Below, piece after piece: positions 1 to 8,201 of a stretch of 64,000 bases of DNA. The notes beneath the pieces are model-generated. The model saw only the letters and a program-made list of their open reading frames with translations, ran no database searches and was not told the DNA's origin. Positions within the stretch are counted from its first letter, which is position 1. Each line of letters starts with the position of its first letter. Origin of the DNA: Methylophaga sp. OBS3 (GTDB taxonomy: Bacteria; Pseudomonadota; Gammaproteobacteria; Nitrosococcales; Methylophagaceae); NCBI RefSeq assembly GCF_026319325.1, contig NZ_JAPDMU010000001.1, forward strand, positions 248,001-312,000, given 5' to 3'. The position numbers and the translations under genes are program-made.

Positions 1-636
1 TGCAAATTACTGGTGATGGATATGGACTCAACTCTGATTAGTATTGAGTGCATTGATGAAATTGCTGACTGTTTAGGCATCAAGTCTCAAGTGTCAGAAA
101 TTACCGAAGCGGCAATGCGCGGTGAATTGGATTTTGAAGGTTCACTTCGCCAACGGGTTAAATTGTTGGCCGGTTTGCCAGTAGAAATGTTGGAGACAGT
201 CTACGAGCAACGTTTGCAACTCAATCCGGGTGCGGAAGTTATGCTGGCGGGACTAAAACAATTAGGCATTAAAACCGCATTGGTTTCTGGTGGCTTTACT
301 TTCTTTACCGAGCGCTTACAAAAACGCTTAAACCTCGATTTCACGCAGGCGAATTTACTGGGTGAAGCAGACGGCAAATTAACGGGTGAAGTTGTCGGCG
401 ATATTTGTGGTGCACAGGCTAAAGCTGACTTTCTGTTGGCGCGTTGTAAAGACCTGAATATTCAACCAAATCAAACCATTGCTATGGGTGATGGTGCTAA
501 TGATTTATTGATGATGGCAGAAGCTGGTTTAAGCATTGCGTATCACGCCAAACCAAAAGTACAAGAACAAGCAAATACTGCGCTGAATTTCTGTGGGTTA
601 GAAGGGGTGCTTGGCCTCTTGCAGCAGTCTATCTGA
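1..636 (+). CDS. serB: Phosphoserine phosphatase SerB (5'-truncated by window edge)
   Basis: The last step of serine synthesis: hydrolysis of O-phosphoserine to serine in the cytoplasm. The frame is open from base 1, and the HAD nucleophile motif DMDST lies within the first dozen codons. The real start is therefore upstream of the window, and the N-terminal ACT-like part usual in this family is missing from view. Other HAD landmarks follow in order: SGGF (motif II) near 290, a lysine region, and the GDGANDLLM motif near 490, which binds Mg2+. The visible 211 residues form the whole catalytic core. The next gene, grxD, starts 70 bases downstream. Confidence 0.93.
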   Translation, partial: CKLLVMDMDSTLISIECIDEIADCLGIKSQVSEITEAAMRGELDFEGSLRQRVKLLAGLPVEMLETVYEQRLQLNPGAEVMLAGLKQLGIKTALVSGGFTFFTERLQKRLNLDFTQANLLGEADGKLTGEVVGDICGAQAKADFLLARCKDLNIQPNQTIAMGDGANDLLMMAEAGLSIAYHAKPKVQEQANTALNFCGLEGVLGLLQQSI

Positions 637-706
637 CAGGCGTAGTCTTGAATTATCAGCAGATGAACTCCATCTGCATTACGAATCAATTAACGAGGTA
701 TTTTCA

Positions 707-1018
707 ATGGATATTATGGAGCGTATCACGCAGGCAATTGAAGGCAATGCTGTGATCTTATTTATGAAGGGCACACCTGAGTTTCCACAATGTGGTTTCT
801 CTAGCAGAGCATCTCAAGCAGTTGCTGCATGTGGTTCAGAATTTGCTTATGTCAATGTACTGGCAGATCCTGATGTTCGTGCAAATTTACATCGATATGC
901 CGACTGGCCAACTTTCCCACAGTTGTACATAAAAGGTGAATTAGTTGGTGGTTGCGACATCATCATGGAACTGTACGAGTCAGGTGAACTCCAAAAACTA
1001 GTTGATGCGGCGAGTTAA
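707..1018 (+). CDS. grxD: Monothiol glutaredoxin, Grx4 type
   Basis: A small cytoplasmic iron-sulfur cluster carrier and regulator of the monothiol glutaredoxin family. The active-site motif CGFS is present within PQCGFSSRA, and the C-terminal GG and CD residues (VGGCDI) that bind glutathione and the cluster are also seen. The start at 707 is chosen because GAGG lies 8 bases upstream and the protein then begins MDIMERI, as the family does. The longer open frame reaches back into serB and has no family resemblance. At 103 residues it has the usual length. clpS follows after 6 bases. Confidence 0.93.
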   Translation: MDIMERITQAIEGNAVILFMKGTPEFPQCGFSSRASQAVAACGSEFAYVNVLADPDVRANLHRYADWPTFPQLYIKGELVGGCDIIMELYESGELQKLVDAAS

Positions 1019-1024
1019 TAAAGA

Positions 1025-1351
1025 ATGACTGAGAAATCGGTACCAGATTGGGCAGCGGGTAACGGCTTTGCTGTTGCGCCTTCTAAGCCCGAGCTCAAAC
1101 AGCCACCTAAGTATCGGGTGATTATGCTGAATGACGACTACACGCCGATGGATTTTGTCGTCGAAGTGCTGGAAAAACTCTTTGATATGGGACGTGAGAA
1201 AGCGACGCGGACCATGTTACAGGTCCACACAGAAGGGCAGGCACTGTGTGGTGTCTTTACTTTTGAAATTGCTGAGGCCAAAGTAGAGCAAGTCAATAGC
1301 TATGCCCAGCACCACGGGCATCCTTTACAGTGCACCATGGAGCAAGAGTAA
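1025..1351 (+). CDS. clpS: ATP-dependent Clp protease adaptor ClpS
   Basis: An adaptor that delivers N-degron substrates to the ClpAP protease. The 108-residue protein has a flexible N-terminal tail, then the core with the conserved LNDDYTPMDFVVEVL segment around residues 36-50, which forms the N-end-rule pocket, and VHTEGQALCGVF further on. Only a few bases separate it from grxD, and clpA follows 32 bases later, so it sits in front of its partner as in most gammaproteobacteria. The ribosome-binding site is weak (AAAGA). Confidence 0.96.
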   Translation: MTEKSVPDWAAGNGFAVAPSKPELKQPPKYRVIMLNDDYTPMDFVVEVLEKLFDMGREKATRTMLQVHTEGQALCGVFTFEIAEAKVEQVNSYAQHHGHPLQCTMEQE

Positions 1352-1383
1352 CCACGGTGACCAAAATACAGGCGAAATGACGT

Positions 1384-3642
1384 ATGTTAAGTAAAGAATT
1401 AGAGCACACGCTAAGTCAGGCATTTAACTATGCAAGGCAACGTTCGCACGAGTTTCTAACGGTAGAGCATTTATTGCTGGCTCTGTTAGAAAACGGTCAA
1501 GCGTTAGCCGTGCTAAAAGCCTGTGAAGTTGATATTGCCGCTTTGCGTCAGGACTTAACCGACTTTCTTGCCGATAATTTGCCGACATTGCCGGAAGATA
1601 CCGAACGTGAAACGCAGCCCACTTTAGCGTTTCAACGTATTTTGCAACGTGCTGTCATGCATGTGCAGTCGTCTGGTGGTGAAGAAGTCACAGGTGCTAA
1701 TGTTTTGGTATCGATTTTCTCAGAGCAACAGTCACAAGCGGTTTTCTTGTTACAAAAACAAGATGTCACGCGTTTAGATGTCGTAAATGCGATCAGTCAC
1801 GGCACAATCACTGACACGACAGAACAAGTCAAAGATGAAAAACCAGCAGCTGAAGAGGCGGAAGGTAGTAGTGAAAGTAAAAGTGCATTGGCACTTTACG
1901 CCAGTAACCTGAACGCTGAAGCTGAATTGGGTCGTATTGATCCTTTGATTGGTCGTGCTCATGAGATTGAACGCACGCTTCAGGTGTTATGTCGTCGCCG
2001 TAAAAACAACCCGCTGTTTGTTGGTGAGGCAGGCGTTGGAAAAACGGCTTTGGCTGAAGGTCTTGCTAAACGCATTGTCGATGGCGATGTGCCTGAGGTA
2101 CTCGAAGACGCAGTGATTTATGCTCTGGATATGGGCGCATTAGTTGCCGGTACCAAGTATCGCGGTGACTTTGAAAAACGTCTGAAAGCTTTACTGCGTG
2201 AAGTGAAACAAAAAGAGCACGCGATTCTATTTATCGATGAGATCCACACTGTGATTGGGGCCGGTAGCGCTGGCAACAGTGCAATGGATGCTGCTAACTT
2301 ATTAAAACCAATTTTGGCTAATGGTGAGTTGAAATGCATTGGTTCAACAACTTATCAAGAGTATCGCGGTATATTTGAGCATGACCGTGCTTTAGCACGT
2401 CGTTTCCAAAAAATCGATGTGCCAGAGCCAACGATTGCTGAGACTATTGAGATCCTGAAAGGTTTAAAACCAGGTCTTGAGTCACATCACAATGTCCGTT
2501 ATTCCAACGCTGCGATTGAGCAGGCTGCAGAATTAGCTGCACGTCATATCAATGATCGATATTTGCCTGATAAGGCGATTGATGTGTTGGATGAAGTAGG
2601 AGCTGCACAACGACTGCTACCTAAGTCACGTCGTAAGAAGATGATTGGTGTGGGTGATGTACAGGAAATTGTCGCGAAAATTGCACGTATTCCGACCAAA
2701 ACAGTGAGTAATGCTGATAAAGATAACCTGCGTAATTTAGAGCCAAATCTTAAGCACGTTATTTTTGGTCAGGATGAAGCGATTTCGGCTTTAAGTTCAG
2801 CCATCAAAATGGCGCGCTCAGGTTTAGGTCATCCAGAAAAGCCAACGGGTGCCTTCTTGTTTGCTGGCCCAACCGGTGTCGGTAAAACAGAAGTCACACG
2901 TCAACTGGCGCATATTCTTGGCGTAGAGTTGATTCGCTTTGATATGTCGGAATATATGGAAGCGCATACTGTCTCTCGTTTGATTGGTGCGCCGCCGGGT
3001 TATGTGGGCTTTGATCAAGGTGGTTTATTAACTGATGCCATCATCAAACAGCCACATGCGGTATTACTTCTTGATGAAATTGAGAAAGCCCATCCAGATG
3101 TCTTTAACTTGTTATTACAAGTGATGGATCACGGTACATTAACCGATAACAACGGCCGTAAAGCCGATTTCCGTCATGTGGTGTTGGTCTTAACTAGTAA
3201 TGCGGGTGCTCAGGATATGAACCGTACTGGTATCGGCTTTACCAAGCAAGAAATGCATCAAAGCGATGGTATGGAAGCACTGAAACGTACTTTCACGCCA
3301 GAATTTCGTAATCGTTTAGATGGCATTATTCAATTTAAACCACTAAGCCGAGATGCCATTCTTCGTGTAGCAGATAAAGCGGTGCTTGAGCTGGAAATGC
3401 TATTACAAGACAAAAATGTCACTATCGAAATCGATAATGAGGCACGTGAATGGTTGGCTGAACATGGCTATGACATCCAAATGGGTGCCAGACCAATGGC
3501 TCGTTTAGTACAAGAACGTATTAAACGTCCACTTGCTGATGAGTTGTTATTTGGCAAACTCAGCGAAGGTGGTCATGTACGTGTTCTGCTTAAAGATAAT
3601 GAATTAAGTCTCGACATTGTTAACGAAACAGAGTCTGTTTAA
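1384..3642 (+). CDS. clpA: ATP-dependent Clp protease ATPase subunit ClpA
   Basis: Hexameric AAA+ unfoldase that feeds substrates into ClpP. Order of parts in the 752 residues: Clp N-terminal repeats (about 1-145), first ATPase module with Walker A GEAGVGKT at 214-221 and Walker B LFIDEIH, second module with Walker A GPTGVGKT at about 495-502 and Walker [11 protein letters not shown], then a C-terminal domain. The IGF tripeptide at about 617-619 is the ClpP-docking loop, so a ClpP partner is expected elsewhere in the genome. No middle coiled-coil domain is present, which separates it from ClpB. A strong hairpin terminator follows the stop codon. Confidence 0.97.
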   Translation: MLSKELEHTLSQAFNYARQRSHEFLTVEHLLLALLENGQALAVLKACEVDIAALRQDLTDFLADNLPTLPEDTERETQPTLAFQRILQRAVMHVQSSGGEEVTGANVLVSIFSEQQSQAVFLLQKQDVTRLDVVNAISHGTITDTTEQVKDEKPAAEEAEGSSESKSALALYASNLNAEAELGRIDPLIGRAHEIERTLQVLCRRRKNNPLFVGEAGVGKTALAEGLAKRIVDGDVPEVLEDAVIYALDMGALVAGTKYRGDFEKRLKALLREVKQKEHAILFIDEIHTVIGAGSAGNSAMDAANLLKPILANGELKCIGSTTYQEYRGIFEHDRALARRFQKIDVPEPTIAETIEILKGLKPGLESHHNVRYSNAAIEQAAELAARHINDRYLPDKAIDVLDEVGAAQRLLPKSRRKKMIGVGDVQEIVAKIARIPTKTVSNADKDNLRNLEPNLKHVIFGQDEAISALSSAIKMARSGLGHPEKPTGAFLFAGPTGVGKTEVTRQLAHILGVELIRFDMSEYMEAHTVSRLIGAPPGYVGFDQGGLLTDAIIKQPHAVLLLDEIEKAHPDVFNLLLQVMDHGTLTDNNGRKADFRHVVLVLTSNAGAQDMNRTGIGFTKQEMHQSDGMEALKRTFTPEFRNRLDGIIQFKPLSRDAILRVADKAVLELEMLLQDKNVTIEIDNEAREWLAEHGYDIQMGARPMARLVQERIKRPLADELLFGKLSEGGHVRVLLKDNELSLDIVNETESV

Positions 3643-3654
3643 ATACCTTCTTTT

Positions 3655-3689
3655 AGTCCGGTAGTGTTCACTACCGGACTTTTCCTTTT
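3655..3689 (+). terminator. Rho-independent terminator of the clpS-clpA transcript
   Basis: A 10-bp perfect stem (AGTCCGGTAG with CTACCGGACT) and a 6-base loop, followed by a T-rich run (TTTCCTTTT). It starts 12 bases after the clpA stop codon. Confidence 0.9.
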
Positions 3690-3992
3690 GTGAGCTATGT
3701 CTCAATATTTAGTTTCAGCATAATAGCGTGCTAGCAAGTTATGCACCTGTTTCACAACTTCTTCACATAAGCTTATAAAAGGTACACCTAAGTGATTGAT
3801 TTAAGGTGTTCGGTATGTAAGTTGCTGATATTTATGGGGTAATTAATATTGGTTATTTTTTGACCAATTTGTGACTGCCCCTGCAATAAGAACAACTTAG
3901 CGATTAACCCCATTGTTAACCACAGACTTATCCACAGAAAATGTGAGTAACTTTACAGTCTGGTTACAGTGACTAAAAAATTAGAAGTTTTA
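3690..3992. other. Gene-free convergent gap with DnaA-box-like 9-mers
   Basis: About 300 AT-rich bases between the ends of clpA and cobO, with no convincing gene. It holds one perfect DnaA-box consensus, TTATCCACA, at 3928-3936. Nearby are one-mismatch relatives at 3916-3924 (TTAACCACA), 3942-3950 (TGTGAGTAA, inverted), 3759-3767 (TTCTTCACA) and 3739-3747 (TTATGCACC). A short inverted repeat (ATTGGT/ACCAAT) lies at 3848-3868. Single mismatches are common in AT-rich DNA, so only the tight group at 3916-3950 carries weight. A small RNA cannot be excluded. Confidence 0.4.
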
Positions 3993-4598
3993 TTACAGTT
4001 CGATGCCTTTCTGAGCACGAATACCGGCGCGAAAAGCATGTTTCACATCATCGATACGACTTACCGTATCGGAAGCTGCTATGACCGCCTCAGGCGCGCC
4101 TCGGCCTGTAATAATCACATGCTGCATAGCTGGGCGAGCATTAATATCTTTTAGCACCTTATCTGAATCGAGATAATGCATTTTTAAAACAATATTTAAT
4201 TCATCTAATAAAATGACGCCGATAGTAGGATCGGCCAACATCTTTTGAACAATTTCCCAACCTTTTTCAGCTGAGCGTTTGTCTTGTTCAAGATTTTGCG
4301 TATCCCAAGTAAATCCATCACCGACCACGTGATATTCCACTTGTTTAGGAAAGCGGCGGTAGAAAGCTTCCTCACCAGTGCTCATCGCGCCTTTAATAAA
4401 CTGGACAATACCAACTTTCATATCATGTCCAAGGGCTCTGGCAATCATGCCAAAACCAGATGAGCTTTTGCCTTTGCCATTACCCGTAATACAAAGCAGT
4501 AAACCTTTGTCTTTATCAGCCTGCTGAATTTGGCTGTCGACAACTTCTTTTTGCTTTTGCATGCGTTTTGTGTGGCGTTGACTTAATTCATTATCCAT
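3993..4598 (-). CDS. cobO: Cob(I)alamin adenosyltransferase (CobO/BtuR family)
   Basis: Transfers the adenosyl group of ATP to cob(I)alamin or corrinoid precursors, making the coenzyme form of B12. The 201-residue protein has a P-loop GNGKGKSS at about 39-46 and the family's acidic ILLDELNIVL segment further on. The C-terminal end, with the GRGAPE and HAFRAGIRAQKGIE regions, matches the family well. It diverges from the riboswitch-controlled btuB, which fits a role in salvaging imported corrinoids. No other cobalamin-synthesis gene is visible here. Confidence 0.95.
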   Translation of the reverse strand: MDNELSQRHTKRMQKQKEVVDSQIQQADKDKGLLLCITGNGKGKSSSGFGMIARALGHDMKVGIVQFIKGAMSTGEEAFYRRFPKQVEYHVVGDGFTWDTQNLEQDKRSAEKGWEIVQKMLADPTIGVILLDELNIVLKMHYLDSDKVLKDINARPAMQHVIITGRGAPEAVIAASDTVSRIDDVKHAFRAGIRAQKGIEL

Positions 4599-4650
4599 TT
4601 GCTTTCCAGCTGTAATTATTTAAAAAAGTTCCCAAAGCGGTACTATAAAT

Positions 4651-4679
4651 TTGACAGGTACCTGAACGATGCCTAGTAT
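4651..4679 (+). promoter_or_regulatory. Sigma-70-type promoter for the riboswitch-btuB transcript
   Basis: Perfect -35 TTGACA at 4651-4656, a 17-base spacer and -10 TAGTAT at 4674-4679. Transcription would begin just in front of the cobalamin aptamer. Confidence 0.75.
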
Positions 4680-4689
4680 GGCGCGCTCT

Positions 4690-4860
4690 CTAGGTGCATT
4701 GCGCTGCAATGTTAAACGGGAAGTTGGTCAAAATCCAACACTGCCCCCGCAACGGTGATCGTTGATTGATGACCCCTTATGCCACCGCATTTTAAATGTG
4801 GGAAGGCGGGATTATCAGGTTTCTAAACCACAACGTAAGTCCGGATACCGGCCTAAGAGT
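4690..4860 (+). promoter_or_regulatory. Cobalamin riboswitch upstream of btuB
   Basis: The leader between the promoter and btuB carries the conserved blocks of a cobalamin aptamer in order: an AACGGGAA block near 4715, the core CTGCCCCCGCAACGGT at about 4741-4756 (B12-box region), and the 3' block GTCCGGATACCGGCC near 4838-4853. Binding of adenosylcobalamin is known to reduce expression of downstream uptake genes. After the aptamer come a CACGAC/GTCGTG hairpin (4865-4880) and a second weak dyad (about 4892-4914) just before the btuB ribosome-binding site. Control at translation initiation is therefore likely, and no obvious T-run terminator is present. Confidence 0.88.
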
Positions 4861-4925
4861 TCGCCACGACTTTTGTCGTGAATATCCAACTCGGATCGCG
4901 GGTGAGCGTATCCATGGGAGACAAT

Positions 4926-6755
4926 ATGTCCTATCCAAAAAATAACGGTCTGCGTTTAACTGCGCTGGGCCTGATTGCCTTTACGCAATTTATTCCTTCT
5001 ATTTCACAAGCCGAATCTTTTGACACCCTAACGGTTACCGGTAACCGTATGCAAACGCCAACATTGTTAGCGCCCAGTTCAGTAATTACCCGAACTGAGA
5101 TTGAACGCCTACAAATCGATGATCTACCAACATTATTATCTCGTCAGGCTGGTATTAGTGTGACCAATAGTGGTGGTGTTGGTCAGCAAAGCAGCATTTT
5201 TATGCGCGGTACGGAATCTGATCACACCTTAATACTAGTGGATGGTGTGAAATGGTATTCCGCGACTTCGGGGGGCGCTGCGATCCAAGATTTTCCTGTA
5301 GATCAAATTGAGCGCATCGAAATTGTTCGTGGCCCACGCTCAGGTTTATATGGTGCAGAAGCGATTGGTGGTGTTATTAATATCATTACTCGCCAAGGTA
5401 ATGGTGAAACATCACCATTTTTTAGTGCTGGTATTGGTAGTGACAGTACCCAAAAAGTCCAAGCTGGCCTGCAAGGTGGTAACGAGTCAACCCGCTATAA
5501 CCTAAGTGTGGGTCATTATCATACTGATGGTATTGATGCACTCAAAACAGCAGAACCGGATGACGATGGTTATCGTAATAAAAATATATCTGGCAGTGTT
5601 AACCATCAGTTGACTGATAAGCTGGCTGTTCGTGCAAGAGTATTTCGTGCAGAGGCCAGAAATGAATATGATGATGAATACAATCCTAACGCTAATATTC
5701 GGAATTTGAATACGCAGCAGGTATTACAGGTTGGCACCAACTATCAAGTTTCTGATAGATGGTCTATGGACATTCAGTTGGCTGAATCACGTGATAAATC
5801 AACCACTGAGCAAAACCGTGATAAAACCTCAGAATTTAATACCCGTCATCGTCAGATTGACATCAAAAATACGTTTCTCTTAACTGATTCTCAATTTCTA
5901 AATGTTGGCCTTGAGTATGCAGAAGATGAAGTTGATGGCACGGTCGACTTTATTGAAGATAGTCGTGATAACCGCGCTGCTTATATTTCATGGGCTGGTC
6001 AATATGAACGCCATAATTGGTTAGTAAGTGCACGTCATGATAATAATGAAGCTTATGGTAGTTACACTTCAGGTAGTGCGGAATGGGGCTATGAACTCAC
6101 TGAAGATTTGATGTTTGTTGCTAATGCAGGATCTGCGTTTAAAGCACCGACGTTTAATGATTTGTATTACCCTTTTTCGGGTAATCCGAACTTAGCACCA
6201 GAAAAGTCTCGTACCTATGGGGTGGGACTTAAAGGGGCCCAAAACTGGGGACAGTGGCATTTAAATAGTTACCAAACAGAAATTCGTGATCTAATTACTT
6301 ATTCAAGCTCTTCTTCTTCCATGGAAAATATAAACAAAGCACGAATTCGCGGCGTTGAGCTCGATTTGAACACCGTTCTAGCAGGCTGGGATTTAGGCTT
6401 GAATCTGGGATATGTTGATGCTGATGATCGTGAAACTGATGAGCGTTTAATTCGCCGTGCTCGTAAGACAGCTAACCTTCATGCGGATAAAGCATTCGGT
6501 GATTGGTCATATGGTGCAAGTTGGCGTTTGAATGGTGATCGTCGTGATCTAGCGTATAACAATGTAACTGGCTTCAATGACGAAGAAATCGTTGGTGGTC
6601 ATGGTATTGTTGACCTGAGAATGGCTTATCAAGTCAATAATGATTGGACAGTCCGTTTAAATGTTAATAATGCATTTGATAAAGACTATGAAACGGTCTA
6701 TGGATACAACAGTCTGGATAGACAAGTTATGTTGAGTGTTAATTACACGCCATAA
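4926..6755 (+). CDS. btuB: TonB-dependent vitamin B12 outer-membrane receptor BtuB
   Basis: An outer-membrane beta-barrel that imports cobalamin with energy from TonB-ExbBD. The start at 4926 is chosen because GGGAG lies 5 bases upstream; in-frame alternatives at 4878 and 4914 lack this. A signal peptide ends near SQA (residue 29), then a TonB box DTLTVTG (33-39), the plug domain with IVRGPRSGLYGAEAIGGVINI, and the barrel ending in an aromatic-rich strand (VMLSVNYTP). At 609 residues it has the length of E. coli BtuB. The riboswitch in front supports B12 as the substrate. The inner-membrane BtuCDF genes are not in the window. Confidence 0.93.
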   Translation: MSYPKNNGLRLTALGLIAFTQFIPSISQAESFDTLTVTGNRMQTPTLLAPSSVITRTEIERLQIDDLPTLLSRQAGISVTNSGGVGQQSSIFMRGTESDHTLILVDGVKWYSATSGGAAIQDFPVDQIERIEIVRGPRSGLYGAEAIGGVINIITRQGNGETSPFFSAGIGSDSTQKVQAGLQGGNESTRYNLSVGHYHTDGIDALKTAEPDDDGYRNKNISGSVNHQLTDKLAVRARVFRAEARNEYDDEYNPNANIRNLNTQQVLQVGTNYQVSDRWSMDIQLAESRDKSTTEQNRDKTSEFNTRHRQIDIKNTFLLTDSQFLNVGLEYAEDEVDGTVDFIEDSRDNRAAYISWAGQYERHNWLVSARHDNNEAYGSYTSGSAEWGYELTEDLMFVANAGSAFKAPTFNDLYYPFSGNPNLAPEKSRTYGVGLKGAQNWGQWHLNSYQTEIRDLITYSSSSSSMENINKARIRGVELDLNTVLAGWDLGLNLGYVDADDRETDERLIRRARKTANLHADKAFGDWSYGASWRLNGDRRDLAYNNVTGFNDEEIVGGHGIVDLRMAYQVNNDWTVRLNVNNAFDKDYETVYGYNSLDRQVMLSVNYTP

Positions 6756-6779
6756 TCGATTTGGTTGTTTGAAAACGAA

Positions 6780-6812
6780 AAAGCCATATCTTACGAGGTA
6801 TGGCTTTTTTTA
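6780..6812 (+). terminator. Rho-independent terminator after btuB
   Basis: Stem AAAGCCATATC/GGTATGGCTTT with one G-T pair, followed directly by a run of seven T residues. Confidence 0.88.
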
Positions 6813-6893
6813 TTGGTACATTTGGATGTTTGCTGGTCACTGACCCATTGCATCCGTTAAAATCTTCGCTATTCCCTAATATTCAAAGACACC

Positions 6894-8081
6894 ATGACCA
6901 ATAACTTTTCTGATAAAGGATTTGCTACTCGGGCCGTTCGTGCAGGTCATTTGCGCACGCCTGAAGGTGAGCAATCTGAGCCAATTTTCCCAACTTCTAG
7001 CTTTGTGTTTGATAGCGCAGAACAGGCTGCTGCTCGTTTTGGTGGTGATGAAAAAGGCAACATCTATTCTCGATTCACGAACCCTACGGTGCGTACGTTT
7101 GAACAACGTTTAGCCGCACTGGAAGGTGGTGAGGCTTGTGTTGCCACAGCTTCTGGCATGTCAGCAATTTTGTCGACGTTTATGGCTTTGCTCGAGTCAG
7201 GCGACCATGTGGTGTCTTCTCGCAGCATCTTCGGTACTACCCGAGTGTTGTTTGATAAGTATTTGGGCAAGTTTGGCTTACAAACAGATTATGTTGCATT
7301 GACCGATTTGGCCGCTTGGGAAAAGGCAATTAAGCCGAATACCAAAGCGTTGTTTTTAGAAACGCCGTCAAACCCGCTCAACGAAATTGCTGATTTAGTG
7401 GCATTGTCTGCCTTGGCGAAAAAACATGACTGTCTCCTGATTGTTGATAATTGTTTTTGTACGCCAGCTTTGCAGCAACCACTGAGCCTAGGCGCTGATA
7501 TCGTTATTCACTCGGCGACGAAATACATCGACGGTCAAGGCCGTTGTATTGGTGGTGCGGTGGTCGGTGATGCGCAACGTGTTGGTGAGGAAGTATATGG
7601 TTTCTTGCGTACTGCTGGACCGACCATGAGCGCTTTCAATGCATGGACATTTTTGAAAGGTCTAGAAACACTAGAGCTTCGGATGAAAGCGCATTCATCG
7701 TCGGCATTAGAATTGGCTACTTGGCTAGAGCAGCATCCAAAAGTTAACAAAGTGTTTTACGCAGGTTTAGCAAGCCATCCACAACATGCTTTGGCAGCGA
7801 AACAACAGTCTGCCTTTGGTGGCATCATTGCATTTGAAATTGCGGGTGGCCGTGAAGCTGCTTGGAAAGTAGTGAATTCAACACAGTGGATTTCTATCAC
7901 GGCAAATCTCGGCGACAGTAAAACGACGATTACCCATCCTGCGACAACAACCCATGGCCGTTTAAGTCCAGAGGCAAAAGCTGAAGCGGGTATTAGCGAT
8001 GGTTTACTGCGTTTGTCTGTTGGACTTGAGACTGTGGCAGATATCAAAGCCGATTTACAACACGGATTGGATTTACTTTAA
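6894..8081 (+). CDS. metZ: O-succinylhomoserine sulfhydrylase MetZ
   Basis: A PLP enzyme that makes homocysteine from O-succinylhomoserine and sulfide, the direct-sulfhydrylation route to methionine. The 395-residue protein belongs to the Cys/Met-metabolism family. It shows the N-terminal TRAVRAG and YSRFTNPT motifs, ASGMSAI for phosphate binding, and the Schiff-base lysine at about 210 in SATKYIDGQGR. The DGQGRCIGG stretch is typical of MetZ rather than MetB or MetC. It stands alone, between the btuB terminator and the VWA gene. Confidence 0.9.
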   Translation: MTNNFSDKGFATRAVRAGHLRTPEGEQSEPIFPTSSFVFDSAEQAAARFGGDEKGNIYSRFTNPTVRTFEQRLAALEGGEACVATASGMSAILSTFMALLESGDHVVSSRSIFGTTRVLFDKYLGKFGLQTDYVALTDLAAWEKAIKPNTKALFLETPSNPLNEIADLVALSALAKKHDCLLIVDNCFCTPALQQPLSLGADIVIHSATKYIDGQGRCIGGAVVGDAQRVGEEVYGFLRTAGPTMSAFNAWTFLKGLETLELRMKAHSSSALELATWLEQHPKVNKVFYAGLASHPQHALAAKQQSAFGGIIAFEIAGGREAAWKVVNSTQWISITANLGDSKTTITHPATTTHGRLSPEAKAEAGISDGLLRLSVGLETVADIKADLQHGLDLL

Positions 8082-8158
8082 ATTTAGTAAGTAATGTGCT
8101 GATAATCGGCACAAAATCTGCATAGACATAGTTCCAACTTAAAGACATGTCAGAAAAT

Positions 8159-8177
8159 TGGCTCAGATTCTGAGCCA
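8159..8177 (+). repeat. Perfect 8-bp inverted repeat in front of the VWA gene
   Basis: TGGCTCAG and CTGAGCCA separated by three bases form a compact hairpin 24 bases before the proposed start codon at 8202. No T-run follows, so it is a poor terminator for metZ. It could be an operator or a leader hairpin; its role is unknown. Confidence 0.5.
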
Positions 8178-8201
8178 GACTTCTGCAAATGGAAAATGAC
8201 T

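Noticed and set aside
611-706. N-terminal extension of the grxD frame back into serB
   Set aside because: The extra 32 codons do not look like a glutaredoxin, and a good ribosome-binding site precedes the ATG at 707.
3690-3992. Gap as a replication origin
   Set aside because: The DnaA-box-like sites suggest it, but dnaA, dnaN, gyrB and other origin neighbours are absent and no clear AT-rich unwinding repeat was seen.
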